The translations under genes and the position numbers were made by a program. Under the pieces are notes generated by a model. The model was not told the origin of the DNA and did not search any database. It saw only the letters and a list, made by a program, of their open reading frames with translations. Source: Reticulitermes lucifugus (lineage: Eukaryota; Arthropoda; Insecta; Blattodea; Rhinotermitidae). Taken from it: a stretch of DNA of 49,742 bases. Location: NCBI GenBank assembly GCA_026260175.1, contig JAKCWW010000135.1, positions 1-49,742 of the forward strand, read 5' to 3'. Shown in pieces: positions 12,701-22,015 of this stretch (the first letter of the stretch is position 1; the number at the start of each line of letters is the position of its first letter).

Positions 12701-15700
12701 GTGATATAAACTGACAGATCACATTTCACTACAGAGTGTCACTTAAATATCAACAGAACCACTTATGAAAAGGCATTTCAAGCAACAACAGTTTCTGTAT
12801 AAGCTACAGCGGGACTGCAAATGAAATGCACATACGTGTACCAGCCACCTATGAGAATGTTTAGAACAGCTGCTGTTTCAGCAGTAAACATACAGTAAAG
12901 ATAAAATTCTAACTTAGCATTATGATTTTCACATTGGTTAACTGCAACTATAAAACTGACAGTAACCCCAGAAAAGGTTTTTTCAATGCCCTCCCTATTC
13001 CATTTCAAACGCTAGTAGGGGGTGTGAAACAGCCAGTTGAAATACAGTACCTGGAATCCCAATTGTCTGTTCCAGGGTCATATTTGTATGTAGGGCGGAA
13101 GGTAATACTACCCTCCTGGTAGCCTGGAAATACAGTTTTGAAGCCATGCTGCTGATGGAGTTGATCATAATTCAACAGAGGCAAGTAGTTACCACTGTCA
13201 ATATAGTCCTTCACTCGCCAAGGGTCCAGGTCTGTTATGCGATAATTCAGATCACCCAGCCAGTACACCTGGCTAAAAAGCAAAAACATAGCTTTTACAA
13301 TAGCATAGTAATTCACATTCAAAGCATATTCTCAGTTACCTGGACATGTTGAGGAGAGGACAGGCAAAAATAATAAAAAAGACACACAAATCAAAAATTA
13401 CTTTATTCTTTAACTCAAAATATTAGACATAATGAACAACTCACTTACTTTAGTATTACGAAAAAAATTTAGTGACTTCAGTACACTTGCAGCAAATGCA
13501 CAGTAAAGTCAGTACTGTGCACTCCCTAATAGGTCACAGAATGTAAAAGACGCCATACATCAAAAAGGTGATAACATATAATAATTAGAGCAGGAGATAA
13601 AACCATAGCTTACTTGATACTGTTCATATTTATAAACCTTCAATTACTCAGCAAGTAATGCAAATTCAAAGAACAGTGTGTGGGAATCCACTGGCAGATA
13701 ATCAGGAATATACTATATCTCAGATGCTTATAAATATCCATTTGGAAAGTTGTGTTGTGCGTTTGTCCTCCAGACAGAAAATCCCTGGAATATAAGCTTC
13801 AAATTCATCAACTTTGAGAAGTCTTAAAAACACTCTGTTGCACTCACTCATGATCCTTGATGCCCTTGGGAGGTAAGAAGCGTGTGAAACTCATCCGCAA
13901 GCAAATGTCATGGTAGTCCTGGTTTCTGCGCTCATATTCCTCCACATGCGCAGCAAGATGTGAGTTAACAAAACACAATGAAGTACTGTGGAGGTCGAAG
14001 CGCACACCCACCCCACCCTTGTTGCCCTGGAACCAATACATCAACATAACCAGAATCACAACTCACTCACTCCCTGGTACAGAATATTTTCAAAGCAGTT
14101 GATGGGTTGTTACTGAAATTTTCTGTTGTTATAAAACCCAAAAGTTCATCATCACCACAAAAGCATGTCAATAAATTCTATCCTGAACAAATTCAATTTA
14201 TTTAAGAGCCTGAGAATCATATTCCCCAAGATCAATTTTATTATCAGTTTAATCTTTTTTAATTTACAAAATTCTGTGTGCATTTGTTTCTCACATACGC
14301 TATCTCAACCACCAAAAATTAATCAGCCCAAAATTACAATTAAGTTCTTGTACTTCTGTATTAGTTAATGTAGCACATACCATTTTACCCATGATGCCAG
14401 TGCCAACAGTCTCTGTGGCTACAGCCCTGACATACGCTGCGTGCTGCTCTTGTACAAACACAAGCAGCATCATGCCAACCAGCCTCACCAAAGCCACCTT
14501 GTGGTATCGTGCCTTTTTATGTAGTCCATTTAATACTGCCTCCCTAATATACACAGAGTCACAACACTGACTTTATGCACTATATAACAAATTACAATTT
14601 TTAAAAATCCATCACACTTCCATTTTTAAAAGTACAGAATAGAATGGAATGTCAATGTTTGTTCTCTGGAAGTGATACTATATCAACTGTTGAGATTATA
14701 AAGCACTGCATAAGAAATGTATAGGTGTGTATGAAGAAGAAAGTGACTGTGGTCTGTTTTAAGAAGCAACAGAACAGACAAGAAGATCCTTCATAACTGA
14801 GCAATAAGTCAGTTATTTCAGTAACCCAGTGTTCAATTTCATGTAAACTTCACATACGCACTACTCGAAATATCTACACACAAACCAAAAACTATTTATG
14901 AACTCTGTTTGCGTGCATCTTAGAACTGAAAACTCACTGTCTTTAAAGTACTTAATGGAAGAACATAACACACATTACTTAGCTTAAAATGATTCTAACA
15001 AAGATGGAAGATAAAGTCAAAGATTAAAAACTAGAGACATTTTAAGTTACATTTGTACATAATTTCTGATTCACAAATGATAATGAGACTTCACAGAAGG
15101 CACCATATTCACCAAAATATAAGACACCCCCAAAACTATGATAGTTCTCAAATATAGCTGGTAATAATACAGAAGGAAAGAAAGGAAGCAAAGGTGGGGG
15201 AGGGGGGAATAAATAAAAAAGAAAACAAAGGGAAAGAGAGAGAAAGGGAAAAATGCATTATCCACCAAACAATTACCAGCACATTTGCTGCAGTAATATT
15301 TCTTCCACTACTGTGACAAAAATTAAAAAGGAAAATGATGCAATACATGTAGCATAAAATTTAGACAGAGACAAAGCTGCACAACACACAATCACAATTC
15401 AGCACTAGACCACACAGTCACCACATTCAGTGGTTAATACCATAGAGATGACCATTCAAAATACTGTGTTCACATAATTCAAAACAAGGATATTCACTGG
15501 TATTAAAGTCTGCAACTGCTTTTATGTAATGACACCAAATTTGACAACATAATTCACCTGCACTTCAAGCATTATAAAACAACAATTAAATCCCCCAAGA
15601 ATTCCTATATTTTCACTAATTATAATGATATAACAGTACATATTCATTGCTTTCTGGAACTATTTATACACTTTCAAGTTTAAAAATGCCTATGTGTCTG

Positions 15701-18700
15701 TTAGTGTAAATTCTTCATACTGTTATGAATCTTGTTACAACAGAGTTCTACTGACATGCAAACTAAGATACACAGATATCCTAGTTTGGAGCAAAGGCAT
15801 TCCTATGCTGTTTACCAATCTTGAATCACCAGATTACTTTACCTTGGTATACATACACTGCACATTAATACTGATAATGTAAAAGCACGAACTCTAACGG
15901 ACTAATTTACGATAACTCACTATTCTTCAGAGATTATTTTGGGGGAGGAGAGAATCTTTCCTTAGATTCAGGGTACTCAAAATTCTTTTACTGTATCTAA
16001 CCTCCAAATAAGCTCTAAATATCAGAGTCAGAACTGGCAGCAATATTTCACAAATGCACAAACTGGCTTATACAGCAGTTCAAGAATATGCAAAAAAGTA
16101 TATCACTAACACTCCTCAAAAGTTCAATATCTAACTAACTAACAAACTACATGGATCAGAGTCCTTCCTGAGAAGCTAAGAGGTCCTCAGCTAGTCAAGA
16201 AATTCCCCTCGTTTTATGGAACCCGTAAGTTCACTACTGCATTCACAAGCACCCACCACCTGTCCCTATCCTGAGCCAGAGCAATCCAGTCCATGCCTCC
16301 CCATGCTACTTCTTGAAGCTCCATTTTAATATTATCCTCCCATCTATGCCTACGTCTTCCAAGTGGTCTCTTTCCACCAGATCTCCCCACGAAAATCCTG
16401 TATGCACCTCTCCTGTCCCCCATACATGCCACATGCCCTGCCCATCTTATTCTTCTTGATTTGATCACCCACATAATATTTGGTGAGGAGTACAGATCAT
16501 AAAGCTCATTATGTAGTCTTCTCTACCCTTTATTACCTCATCCCTTTTAGGCCCAAATATCTTCCTCAGCACCCTATTCTTGAACACCATCAGCCTATGT
16601 CCCTCCCTCAACGTCAGAGACCAAGCTTCACACCCATAAGAAACAATAGGAAAAATTACATTTCTGTATATCTTTATCTTCATGTTTTTGGATAGCAAAC
16701 TAGAAGACAAAAGATTCTGCATCGAATGTTGTTCACTCTCTATGGAAAGCTAAATGCTACACAGAAAAATTATAAATTACAATTATAACAATTAAAAGCA
16801 GAATTCTTCAGTGTACTAAAATGGTACAGAAATCTTGAGTGTTCAATGTGTGCCAGTGCAAAATATGCAACACGCTGCTTCAGCATGTGACAGACTGAAT
16901 CAGAAACACAAAAAGTTTAATTTAAACCCAACGTCTATTTGCTGGAAAATACTTCGTATGGACTTAACAATCTACTCTCAGTGATGTCTGGAGTAGGTCA
17001 TAGCAGATTTAAATACAAAGGTTTTTTCACATGTAAATCCTTGTGACACTGAAATCATATATAATGCAATGTCAATTTTAGTACCACTGAGAGTTGGTAA
17101 CTCACTGCCACTCCTCCTCACGAGGTGTGTCATTGAAAAGGAATGCCTCCTTGCTGAGGTCCAGTTCCTGGAATCCAATAGCATAAATGTCTGGAGGTTC
17201 AGGATCTTGAGCAAGCCACTCTGACAGCCCAACTGTGGGAGGCTGGCCATTCACATTCCATGTCCCAACATATACCCTGTAAGGCAAGTGGCACACACTC
17301 ATTTTCTTTCACATTTCTTCTTCTTTGCCTTTTTGCCATATTCTTACGTTACCCATTTCTAAAGTTCAGAACTGTCAAACACTTAAGCTGCATTATTTTA
17401 AATTATTTTCTTTCAAAGCTTTACAAATTCCTGCTAAGCAACATGACTTTGGTCTTGTCTACTACATGTCTGGTTAATTATATGTTCTGGTCACCTTTTT
17501 TTATGTCATCTCACTACAAAATTCTAGTTTCTATCCCCAACATAATGTTTGTTTATGTAAAATACCCCTCTTTTTTATTTCATGTCACTGAAACATAATT
17601 TTTATTTCAGATAAACAAATGGATTTTAGACAGTTTGTGAAGTTCATCTGGCTTTCAAATTTAATCTTACACGAGTTAAAAACTTTGGAGGAAAACTCAC
17701 ACAAATATGCATCAACAGTTGTCTGCATTCATGCATGCAAATGCACGCACACATGCAAGACAAGACAAACACACCAATATCCTCCAAAGCCTTAAGCCTC
17801 CCTGACCTGTTACAGCAACTGCTAAAACTACAACCTGTGTTGTCAGAACTATAGGAAAGCCTTCATGAACTACAATTATAACAATTCTGAAATACAACAC
17901 CAGGTTCAATAACCTTTACAGAGAAAACACAAGGGCTTCCTCTTCTGTCATTATTGTGTTCAAATGTATGTTCCATTATGTATGTTACACAGCAGTTATA
18001 AATATATGCAGAAAATGGAAGCAGTAAGATATGCTTGAATCAGTATTGCAGTGCCCATCTAAATAGAAAACATTTCTTGAGTAGCAATACTACTTTAATG
18101 GATACAGTTATTCCATAACATTTAGTCTCTTGGCTGTTTATAATCTTTCAAGTTACTGCAGTTAGGTATTTTTGACAATTTCTTTCTAACAATTTCACAT
18201 TGGAATTCCCATGGGTTTTTCACTATGAACAATGCTGTCTTCTGGAATGTGACGTGTAATCTGGTATAAACTGACCAATGTTCCACAGGAACCTGCAGTC
18301 TACATTTTGACAGTATAAAAGGCTTCAAAAATAGTCAACTGATAAAACTTCTTCACATTGATTCTACTGAACTGGCTATTCGCACATAAGAAACACAAAT
18401 TTTTCACACTATGGCTTGTATGCAAAAACACAATGTCACACAGCTTACCTTAATACTTGTGTGTATGTGTAGTGCTGTTCTTTCATGGCCATTTGGTATT
18501 TTATAACACTCTCTCTTGCTGCAATAGGTGTAGCACCCTTCGCAATACTCTGGCGTGGGACAGAGATCTCTGGGCTTTCTAGCAACTGTAAATCCACACA
18601 ACAGCATTACATAGCTATAAACATGTCACTTCTCATTGCATTCATGTGATAACGCAAGTTTTTATTTTAGTAATATAAATAATCATCATCTAAATTTGGG

Positions 18701-21700
18701 CATTAGTTGCACTTACAGCATCTGTGAGAGACTCATCCTGTCCTGTCAGCCCTTCAACACCTGACTCCAGTGTATCACTAGTAGGGTTATCCATTCCAGG
18801 CAAGCTATTACCACTATTACATTGGCCTCCTACACCTGGTGTGTATTTATGTAGCCACTCAAACTCTGGTGGTGGACCTCGTCTTTTTGTGAACACTGAA
18901 ACACATAACATGGTTTCGAAGACCCAGTTATAGCCCCATGCTTCAAGAGACATGAGACCAGCACCAAGCTGACCCACCTGATTACTATAGCATGAAATAA
19001 CTGCCTTTCATTAATCCTTTTTTATATGACTTTACTGTCATGCAATGTGTACCAAAGCATGTCCATCACAAATAACTCTGAACTGACCACAGTCAGTGCA
19101 TAACACATATAATAACATTTAAAGACTGCACTCCATGCAATCACAATCAACATCAAGTATTAGAACTACTTAACCAGCTACAGGTATTTCAAACAAACTC
19201 AATCCTTTTATCTATCCCAATGAGAGCTTTGAAGATTCAGGTCTGTGAATAAACTCACATTCTGATACAGTAGTTGAACTGTAATGTGTTTGGTAACCAT
19301 TTTGAACTGGTTCACATAATATAGTAAACAGAAATTAAAATGGAGGTCATATTCTCCCTGTGCTTAATTAAGCAGTACAAAATGAAGACGTATGTGGGAG
19401 TGAGGGTACAGCTCCCAACATTCTTAACATCAGTATGACTTGGTGGTCAGCTTCATGCCTCAGGGAAACAGTTCCCATAAACCACTCAACTGGAGACTGG
19501 ATGGGCCCCAGATTTGGTCTGGACACTGCAGAAAAATAGAAAATCCTGCTCTGCCCATGCCTAGAATTAAAACCTGATTTCCTAGCAATCCAGCCCATGG
19601 CATGGCACTATTCTAACTCAGCTATCCCATCTCATAAATAATAGAGACTACCTTAATCCTATGTCTTGATACAAAAGTACTATTAAAAGAACAACAGAAA
19701 ATGCACAGGTTATTACAAAGCATAGACCTACAACATGTGTGGTAAAATGACTGCACAAGGACTTATTCTGATTGCCACTTACACGTACGAATATACAGCA
19801 CCTTATTTCATGAATAAATACACTACAAACGTGCATTTTGCCTAAAACATACTAGTTATCAATAAACTTCCCCCATAAACTTGTTCCTACACTCAAACCA
19901 AGGAGAACCATTCAAAATCAGTTTCCAAGAAATATAACAATACTGTATCAAGCACATTTCATATAAACCGCTCTTAATGCTAACCACTTAATTACGACTC
20001 ACAAGCAACTGACTTAACTTTCAAAAATTAACAACAAAAAGGATCCAATATTTGTGATCCAACACTGTGCTCTAAAACGCTAATGCTGCACAGATAGGGC
20101 CATCATTCGGAAGCTCTGGTAAATAGCAATTTCTAATGTGTTAAGACATTTCTCAGAAAAAGTTCTGAACATGTCTTTCGTCGGGGCTCCCTGCACTTGC
20201 TGATGACAGCAGCATCACATACAAATTCAATGCTAGTTGGCAACAATCCTACAAATAAGAATCAGAAACAGTTTAACATATCCCAAAATGTGCAGAATAT
20301 AACATAATTTTCGTGTTATTACCTTCAATAGCACGGAAGATCTCTCCTACAAAGTTACTGGTTTTGATACCAGGAACCATCTCAAACAAAAGCTTGAGTT
20401 TTCGTGATGATATGTTGACAAACACATCAACCCCATCATGATGCCTACTGTCTGTGTCTGCAATAATACACATCAGTTTCAACACAGCATTCTGTGTTAA
20501 GCAGAAAAACAAACATGCTATTCATTCACAGCTTGTAAGAATAAAGTTAGTACGTGATTCTGAAAACATAAGAACAGTCTGCTGTTTGAGCATGGAGTGC
20601 TTTCAACTATCCAATCAATCATACTCTGAACAATGAAAGATATCAGGAAGATGCTACAATTATTTATTTAACCTCTTTATTGCTTCTAGACACACACAAT
20701 ATTTTGCACACATATGGTCTTTTGGGCATTTGTCTGACACATGATATGCAATTGCTGCCAAATAAATCGGACTGATGTTTCTGTGGAGCAAGTGGAAACA
20801 ATGACAAGTTGCTACACAATGAATTACGTGACTATATGATTCGCCACCTTTCTATGAGTGTCAAATTGTTACAACAGAGAATCAAGGTTACAATTTTTAG
20901 TAAAATAAGATAAATATTCCAACTGAATTTACAACATGTTATAGTAGAGCGAATAACAAGTAGAACGAGGGTACATCCGGGGTAAGTGTTCACAGGACAG
21001 AAGGAAAGACATTAAAAATGAAAAGATCTGGCAATCCCACAACTTCAGGAACTGGTCCAAATATAAAAGCATAACTGAAATAGTGAGAAACTATCACCAA
21101 CAAAATGTTTTGAGGTAGAAAATAAAGTTGACACTGACAGAGAAATTGTGAGACCAGTTTTGTCCAAAGAACTGAACAGAAAAAGGGTCTCAGCCAAAAT
21201 GACACAAAAATGTCAGCAGGGAGCAAATAAATAAGACCAGACCTTCAGGCAACACTGTAAAGTAACTCAAAATTTTGATAACAATGACATCATTGACTTG
21301 GGTCTTCCACACTAATAGACAAACAAAAGTGTTAAACTCTCCAATGCAAAATACTGCCTTTGAGACAAAAAAGTTACAGATACAAAAATCAAAGGTCAAG
21401 AAACCATGTTGATCCACCGTTTGTAGAGTAATTTAATTCTGACATGTAACTAAAGATATCTTGATTCTGGAGATGTGAAATCCAAGGAAATCCTAAATCA
21501 ACAGCTTGGTCAAATAATAAACCACTTCATGTAAGAAATGGTTACCATATTAAAGACAGAACAAAATTAGCCCCTTCATACAACTGAACTGTACAGACTG
21601 ATACAACATTTGACAGAAAACATTCATCATATACAATGACATTATACATTTTGCATGTACGTGTGCGTGTGTGTGTTTGTGTGTGTAAAGTAATAAGACA

Positions 21701-22015
21701 GCACTGGAGTTCAATGTGTGCAGAACAACTTAAGTACATTTATAAGTCCATAACACAGTATAAAGCATTCCTCACCCACAAGCCTGAGTAATGGCAATTC
21801 TTTTACTCACCAATCTCACACCTAAAATCTGCATCAACAGGAAGCACTCTTTCTATTGACAGATCGGAAAACAGCTGAGGAGGCATACGTGAGCTCATGA
21901 AAACGAACAGCGCGTGGTTGTTGTCATGCTCAGCCAGTGCAAGGACACGTGATGTGCGTACCCAGCCTTGCATAAGGCTTGCTTCATGCACATAGCCATT
22001 GTTAAGGAACAATAA
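659..22015 (-). CDS. Ocrl: OCRL/INPP5B-type inositol polyphosphate 5-phosphatase, 16 coding exons, partial at both ends
   Basis: Removes the 5-phosphate of PI(4,5)P2 and related lipids on endosomes, trans-Golgi and clathrin-coated structures (family knowledge). Sixteen minus-strand exons join into 2464 nt (821 codons) with every phase matching. Counting from the first residue of the 22015 exon: PH domain about 1-115, linker to about 217, catalytic domain about 219-510, ASH domain about 512-650, RhoGAP-like domain from about 681, running off the window. Catalytic motifs [38 protein letters not shown] and SDHKPVS are all intact. Wording such as [13 protein letters not shown] and [11 protein letters not shown] is closer to OCRL than to INPP5B, but insects usually have one gene for both. 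Missing: the first coding residues and roughly the last 40-60 residues. Human OCRL is about 900 residues, so most of the protein is here. Introns are large and repeat-filled. Confidence 0.95.
885..970 (+). repeat. 3' end fragment of RTE-like LINE
   Basis: The stretch GGAAATTTCTTGACTACCTG and the following CTGTTCCATGGAGTTAGTTT match the 3' UTR ends of the minus-strand LINE copies at 16.1 kb and 36.9 kb. Only the tail is present, with no coding sequence. It ends in a short TTAG-like tail. Confidence 0.65.
3816..3856 (+). other. Hammerhead-like motif, Penelope-type remnant
   Basis: CTGACAATGGCTTACAGTTA followed by GCTGAAACATGTAGC repeats the layout of the better motif at 42.68 kb: CTGA-core, short complementary stem (GGCT/AGCT), then GAAACATGTAG. 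The core is degenerate (CTGACAA), so it is probably inactive. AT-rich tail-like sequence with TAAATGAAA follows. Confidence 0.35.
4130..4246 (+). repeat. SINE 3' remnant
   Basis: Resembles the 3' half of the tRNA-derived SINE seen at 35.7, 48.4 and 49.2 kb: a GCTGGGTTAAGAA segment, GAGCTATACCTC and a CCTTCATGGCATG end. The tRNA-like head is missing. Confidence 0.6.
5225..5417. repeat. Degenerate pogo/Tc1-like repeat
   Basis: It has repeated TTCACTAAATC-GGG and TTCATTTAATGGAGG units and ends in GGGGTTTTACTGTAA, the style of pogo/Tigger-class non-autonomous elements in many animal genomes. Ends and target duplication were not resolved. A shorter similar piece (TAAAACCTCACTGTAATGAA) lies at about 8083-8102. 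Confidence 0.35.
5578..5705 (-). CDS. Ocrl: Ocrl exon o: RhoGAP-like domain, middle
   Basis: Acceptor CTTTTAG|CT, donor AAACAG|GTGAGC, phase 1 to 0. Encodes [20 protein letters not shown] and [11 protein letters not shown], the conserved [16 protein letters not shown] core of the OCRL/INPP5B RhoGAP fold. Confidence 0.96.
5706..6554. other. Ocrl intron n-o, nothing recognised
   Basis: AT-rich sequence with a small local duplication (ATACTATGCACTA near 5930-5960). No exon, repeat family or RNA recognised. Confidence 0.55.
6555..6738 (-). CDS. Ocrl: Ocrl exon n: RhoGAP-like domain, first part
   Basis: Acceptor ACTATAG|GAG, donor ATGC|GTATCC, phase 0 to 1. Encodes [35 protein letters not shown] and [10 protein letters not shown]. 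The place where active RhoGAPs carry the arginine finger holds Gln (LFEQPG, residue 719), as in vertebrate OCRL, so a catalytically dead binding domain is expected. Confidence 0.95.
6739..7882. other. Ocrl intron m-n
   Basis: Contains an A-run at about 7129-7140 and a CA/CG microsatellite at about 7596-7638. No coding exon supported. Confidence 0.55.
7596..7638. repeat. (CA)n/(CG) microsatellite
   Basis: An interrupted CA/CG dinucleotide run, CACGCACGCGCACACGCACA type. Confidence 0.85.
7883..7980 (-). CDS. Ocrl: Ocrl exon m: ASH-RhoGAP junction with clathrin-box-like end
   Basis: A short exon. Acceptor TGTACAG|GA, donor GAGCTG|GTGCGT, phase 1 to 0. Encodes [15 protein letters not shown] and [14 protein letters not shown], aligning with YLPSCFGTSLEAL and the PIREVPVTKLIDLE stretch of human OCRL. 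With the next exon's first residue it gives LMELE, at the place of the human clathrin box LIDLE. Confidence 0.93.
8797..8934 (-). CDS. Ocrl: Ocrl exon l: ASH domain end
   Basis: Acceptor TTGACAG|GA, donor TTACAG|GTACAT, phase 1 to 1. Encodes [20 protein letters not shown] and [10 protein letters not shown], nearly identical to the ILNSGEDKIEDILVLHL stretch of vertebrate OCRL/INPP5B. Confidence 0.97.
8985..9115 (-). mobile_element. Foldback-family copy (half element)
   Basis: The minus strand reads TTCTTCTGGGATGTAACATT, then a TTGGTTCCTGATGTTTTGAG segment, the skeleton shared with the copies at 12.4, 30.6 and 47.3-49.0 kb. Only one arm is clear. Confidence 0.5.
9385..9680 (-). pseudogene. Decayed RTE-like LINE reverse-transcriptase end
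   Basis: On the plus strand, CCTCCTATCTATGCTTAGGT, CATGTGTGCAACACATCCC and ATTCTCCTCAGCAAACTG parallel the minus-strand LINE end at 16.3-16.6 kb with many changes and gaps. No open frame is left. Confidence 0.5.
10135..10231 (-). CDS. Ocrl: Ocrl exon k: ASH domain
   Basis: A short exon. Acceptor CATCTCAG|GTT, donor CCAG|GTAATG, phase 0 to 1. Encodes [20 protein letters not shown] and then [11 protein letters not shown], matching the VPCHFSFIPKL-type ASH strand of human OCRL. In human OCRL the ASH domain contributes Rab binding together with the following segment. Confidence 0.95.
10232..11265. other. Ocrl intron j-k
   Basis: Contains a (CCA)n tract at 10630-10704 and a weak hammerhead-like motif at about 11068-11105 (CTGATGATGGCCCTTTGCAG then CTGAAATATG). 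No exon seen. Confidence 0.55.
10630..10704. repeat. (CCA)n trinucleotide tract
   Basis: An imperfect CCA/CCG repeat that makes a spurious proline-rich frame on the plus strand. Confidence 0.85.
11266..11445 (-). CDS. Ocrl: Ocrl exon j: start of ASH domain
   Basis: Acceptor TTCTCAG|ATC, donor GGACAG|GTTAGT, phase 0 to 0 (60 codons). Encodes [20 protein letters not shown], the helix between phosphatase and ASH domains, and the first beta strands of the ASH immunoglobulin-like fold. Confidence 0.95.
11446..11952. other. Ocrl intron i-j, nothing recognised
   Basis: About 0.5 kb of AT-rich sequence without recognisable repeat or exon. Confidence 0.5.
11953..12088 (-). CDS. Ocrl: Ocrl exon i: catalytic core ([15 protein letters not shown])
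   Basis: Acceptor GTATAG|T, donor TCTCAG|GTAAGA, phase 2 to 0. Encodes [13 protein letters not shown] and [12 protein letters not shown], the last two signature motifs, including the catalytic Asp-His pair of SDHKPV. The phosphatase domain ends here. Confidence 0.97.
12380..12598 (+). mobile_element. Foldback element with about 83-bp arms
   Basis: Arms 12411-12493 and 12513-12594 are highly similar inverted copies (TGGGATATTACGC, GGTAATTGTTTACC and GTTTTGGG segments on both sides) around a loop of about 19 nt. CATGATTTCAGGCTTC at 12380-12395 lies outside the palindrome and recurs beside the 30.6-kb copy. It sits in the intron between Ocrl exons h and i. Confidence 0.85.
13051..13272 (-). CDS. 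Ocrl: Ocrl exon h: catalytic core (WLGDLNYR)
   Basis: Two AGs stand close together (TTTTTAG|CCAG|GTG). The upstream one (exon start 13272) keeps phase with the previous exon and gives [13 protein letters not shown]; the downstream one breaks the frame. Donor TCCAG|GTACTG. Encodes the WLGDLNYR active-site motif and the [13 protein letters not shown] segment. Confidence 0.96.
13273..13847. other. Ocrl intron g-h, nothing recognised
   Basis: Plain AT-rich intron; no repeat or exon recognised. Confidence 0.5.
13848..14026 (-). CDS. Ocrl: Ocrl exon g: catalytic core (NSHLAAH)
   Basis: Acceptor TTCCAG|GGC, donor CATGA|GTGAGT, phase 0 to 2. Encodes [20 protein letters not shown] and [18 protein letters not shown], with the catalytic NSH segment. 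Confidence 0.97.
14027..14380. other. Ocrl intron f-g, nothing recognised
   Basis: A short intron of about 350 bp; nothing else seen. Confidence 0.55.
14381..14543 (-). CDS. Ocrl: Ocrl exon f: catalytic core ([12 protein letters not shown])
   Basis: Acceptor TATTAG|GG, donor AAAATG|GTATGT, phase 2 to 0. Encodes [20 protein letters not shown], the VGMMLLVFV strand and [13 protein letters not shown], all conserved in the type II 5-phosphatases. Confidence 0.96.
14544..17105. other. Ocrl intron e-f with LINE insertion
   Basis: Contains a purine-rich GAAAG tract (about 15170-15250), a short ATATTCACCAAAATATAAG fragment typical of widespread DNA-transposon ends (about 15105-15130), and an RTE-like LINE 3' end (16128-16735). 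Confidence 0.6.
16128..16735 (-). pseudogene. 5'-truncated RTE-like LINE, reverse-transcriptase C terminus
   Basis: Two minus-strand frames carry the C-terminal part of an endonuclease/reverse-transcriptase polyprotein: [19 protein letters not shown] and [15 protein letters not shown] in one (16465-16722), [19 protein letters not shown] and [13 protein letters not shown] in the other (16214-16474). A frameshift separates them near 16480-16530, so it is dead. The 3' UTR follows, ending in TTAGTTAG-type repeats at about 16128-16145. It is severely 5'-truncated, as is normal for LINE insertions. Confidence 0.85.
17106..17276 (-). CDS. Ocrl: Ocrl exon e: 5-phosphatase start ([14 protein letters not shown])
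   Basis: Acceptor CTTACAG|GG, donor TGGCA|GTGAGT, phase 2 to 2. Begins [13 protein letters not shown], the first catalytic motif, and contains [13 protein letters not shown] with the metal-binding Glu. It ends at EEEWQ, completed by the next exon. Confidence 0.97.
17277..18448. other. Ocrl intron d-e
   Basis: A T-rich plus strand at 17300-17620 and a CACGCACACATGCAA-like tract at 17720-17760. No repeat family assigned and no exon seen. Confidence 0.5.
18449..18585 (-). CDS. Ocrl: Ocrl exon d: linker leading into the phosphatase domain
   Basis: Acceptor TTTACAG|TTG, donor TTAAG|GTAAGC, phase 0 to 2. Encodes [20 protein letters not shown] near the end, matching the conserved stretch just before the catalytic domain (AARESVVKYHMALKEDLYTH type). 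Another frame is open longer across this region, but only this frame matches the family and gives the right phases. Confidence 0.9.
18717..18895 (-). CDS. Ocrl: Ocrl exon c: PH-catalytic linker
   Basis: Acceptor GTTTCAG|TG, donor GATGCT|GTAAGT, phase 1 to 0. Encodes [20 protein letters not shown] followed by a Gly/Ser/Asp/Glu-rich, probably disordered segment. I recall an RRGP-PEFEWL type segment in other insect members of the family (memory only). No domain is expected here. Confidence 0.85.
18896..20322. other. Ocrl intron b-c with SINE
   Basis: Contains a minus-strand SINE (19372-19628). A stretch at 20146-20258 behind TTTGTAG is open on the minus strand for 38 codons but has no donor of the right phase. 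Confidence 0.55.
19372..19628 (-). mobile_element. tRNA-derived SINE, minus orientation
   Basis: The minus strand reads GATGGGATAGCTGAGTTAGA (A-box-like), a GGGCTGGATTGC segment, CTGCAGTGTCCAGACC, TCTGGGGCCCATCCAGTC and TGATGTTAAGAATGT, in the same order as the plus-strand copies at 35.7 and 49.6 kb. Diverged, probably old. Confidence 0.75.
20323..20457 (-). CDS. Ocrl: Ocrl exon b: PH domain, second half
   Basis: Acceptor TTGCAG|AC, donor GAAG|GTAATA, phase 1 to phase 1. Encodes [20 protein letters not shown] and then [21 protein letters not shown], the C-terminal strands and helix of the PH domain. It joins in frame directly to the exon at 18895. Confidence 0.85.
20458..21810. other. Ocrl intron a-b
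   Basis: A (GT)n tract at about 21657-21687. The rest is AT-rich with no recognised element. Confidence 0.5.
21811..22015 (-). CDS. Ocrl: Ocrl exon a: PH domain, first half
   Basis: Acceptor ends CACAG before 22015; donor is G|GTGAGT. Enters in phase 0 and leaves in phase 1 (68 codons plus 1 nt). The residues [20 protein letters not shown] and the later [14 protein letters not shown] resemble the PH-domain start of INPP5B (HALF and LDQIVPVSRDF segments). The first in-frame Met is in LMQGW, which could be the start if the upstream exon is non-coding; otherwise the N terminus lies upstream. The polypyrimidine tract at the acceptor is poor, and the frame is also open through it to an ATG at 22033. 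Confidence 0.85.

Noticed and set aside
20146..20258. Possible extra Ocrl exon behind TTTGTAG
   Set aside because: It is open for 38 codons, but its only good donor (TTT|GTATGT) gives the wrong phase, while exons b and c join perfectly without it.
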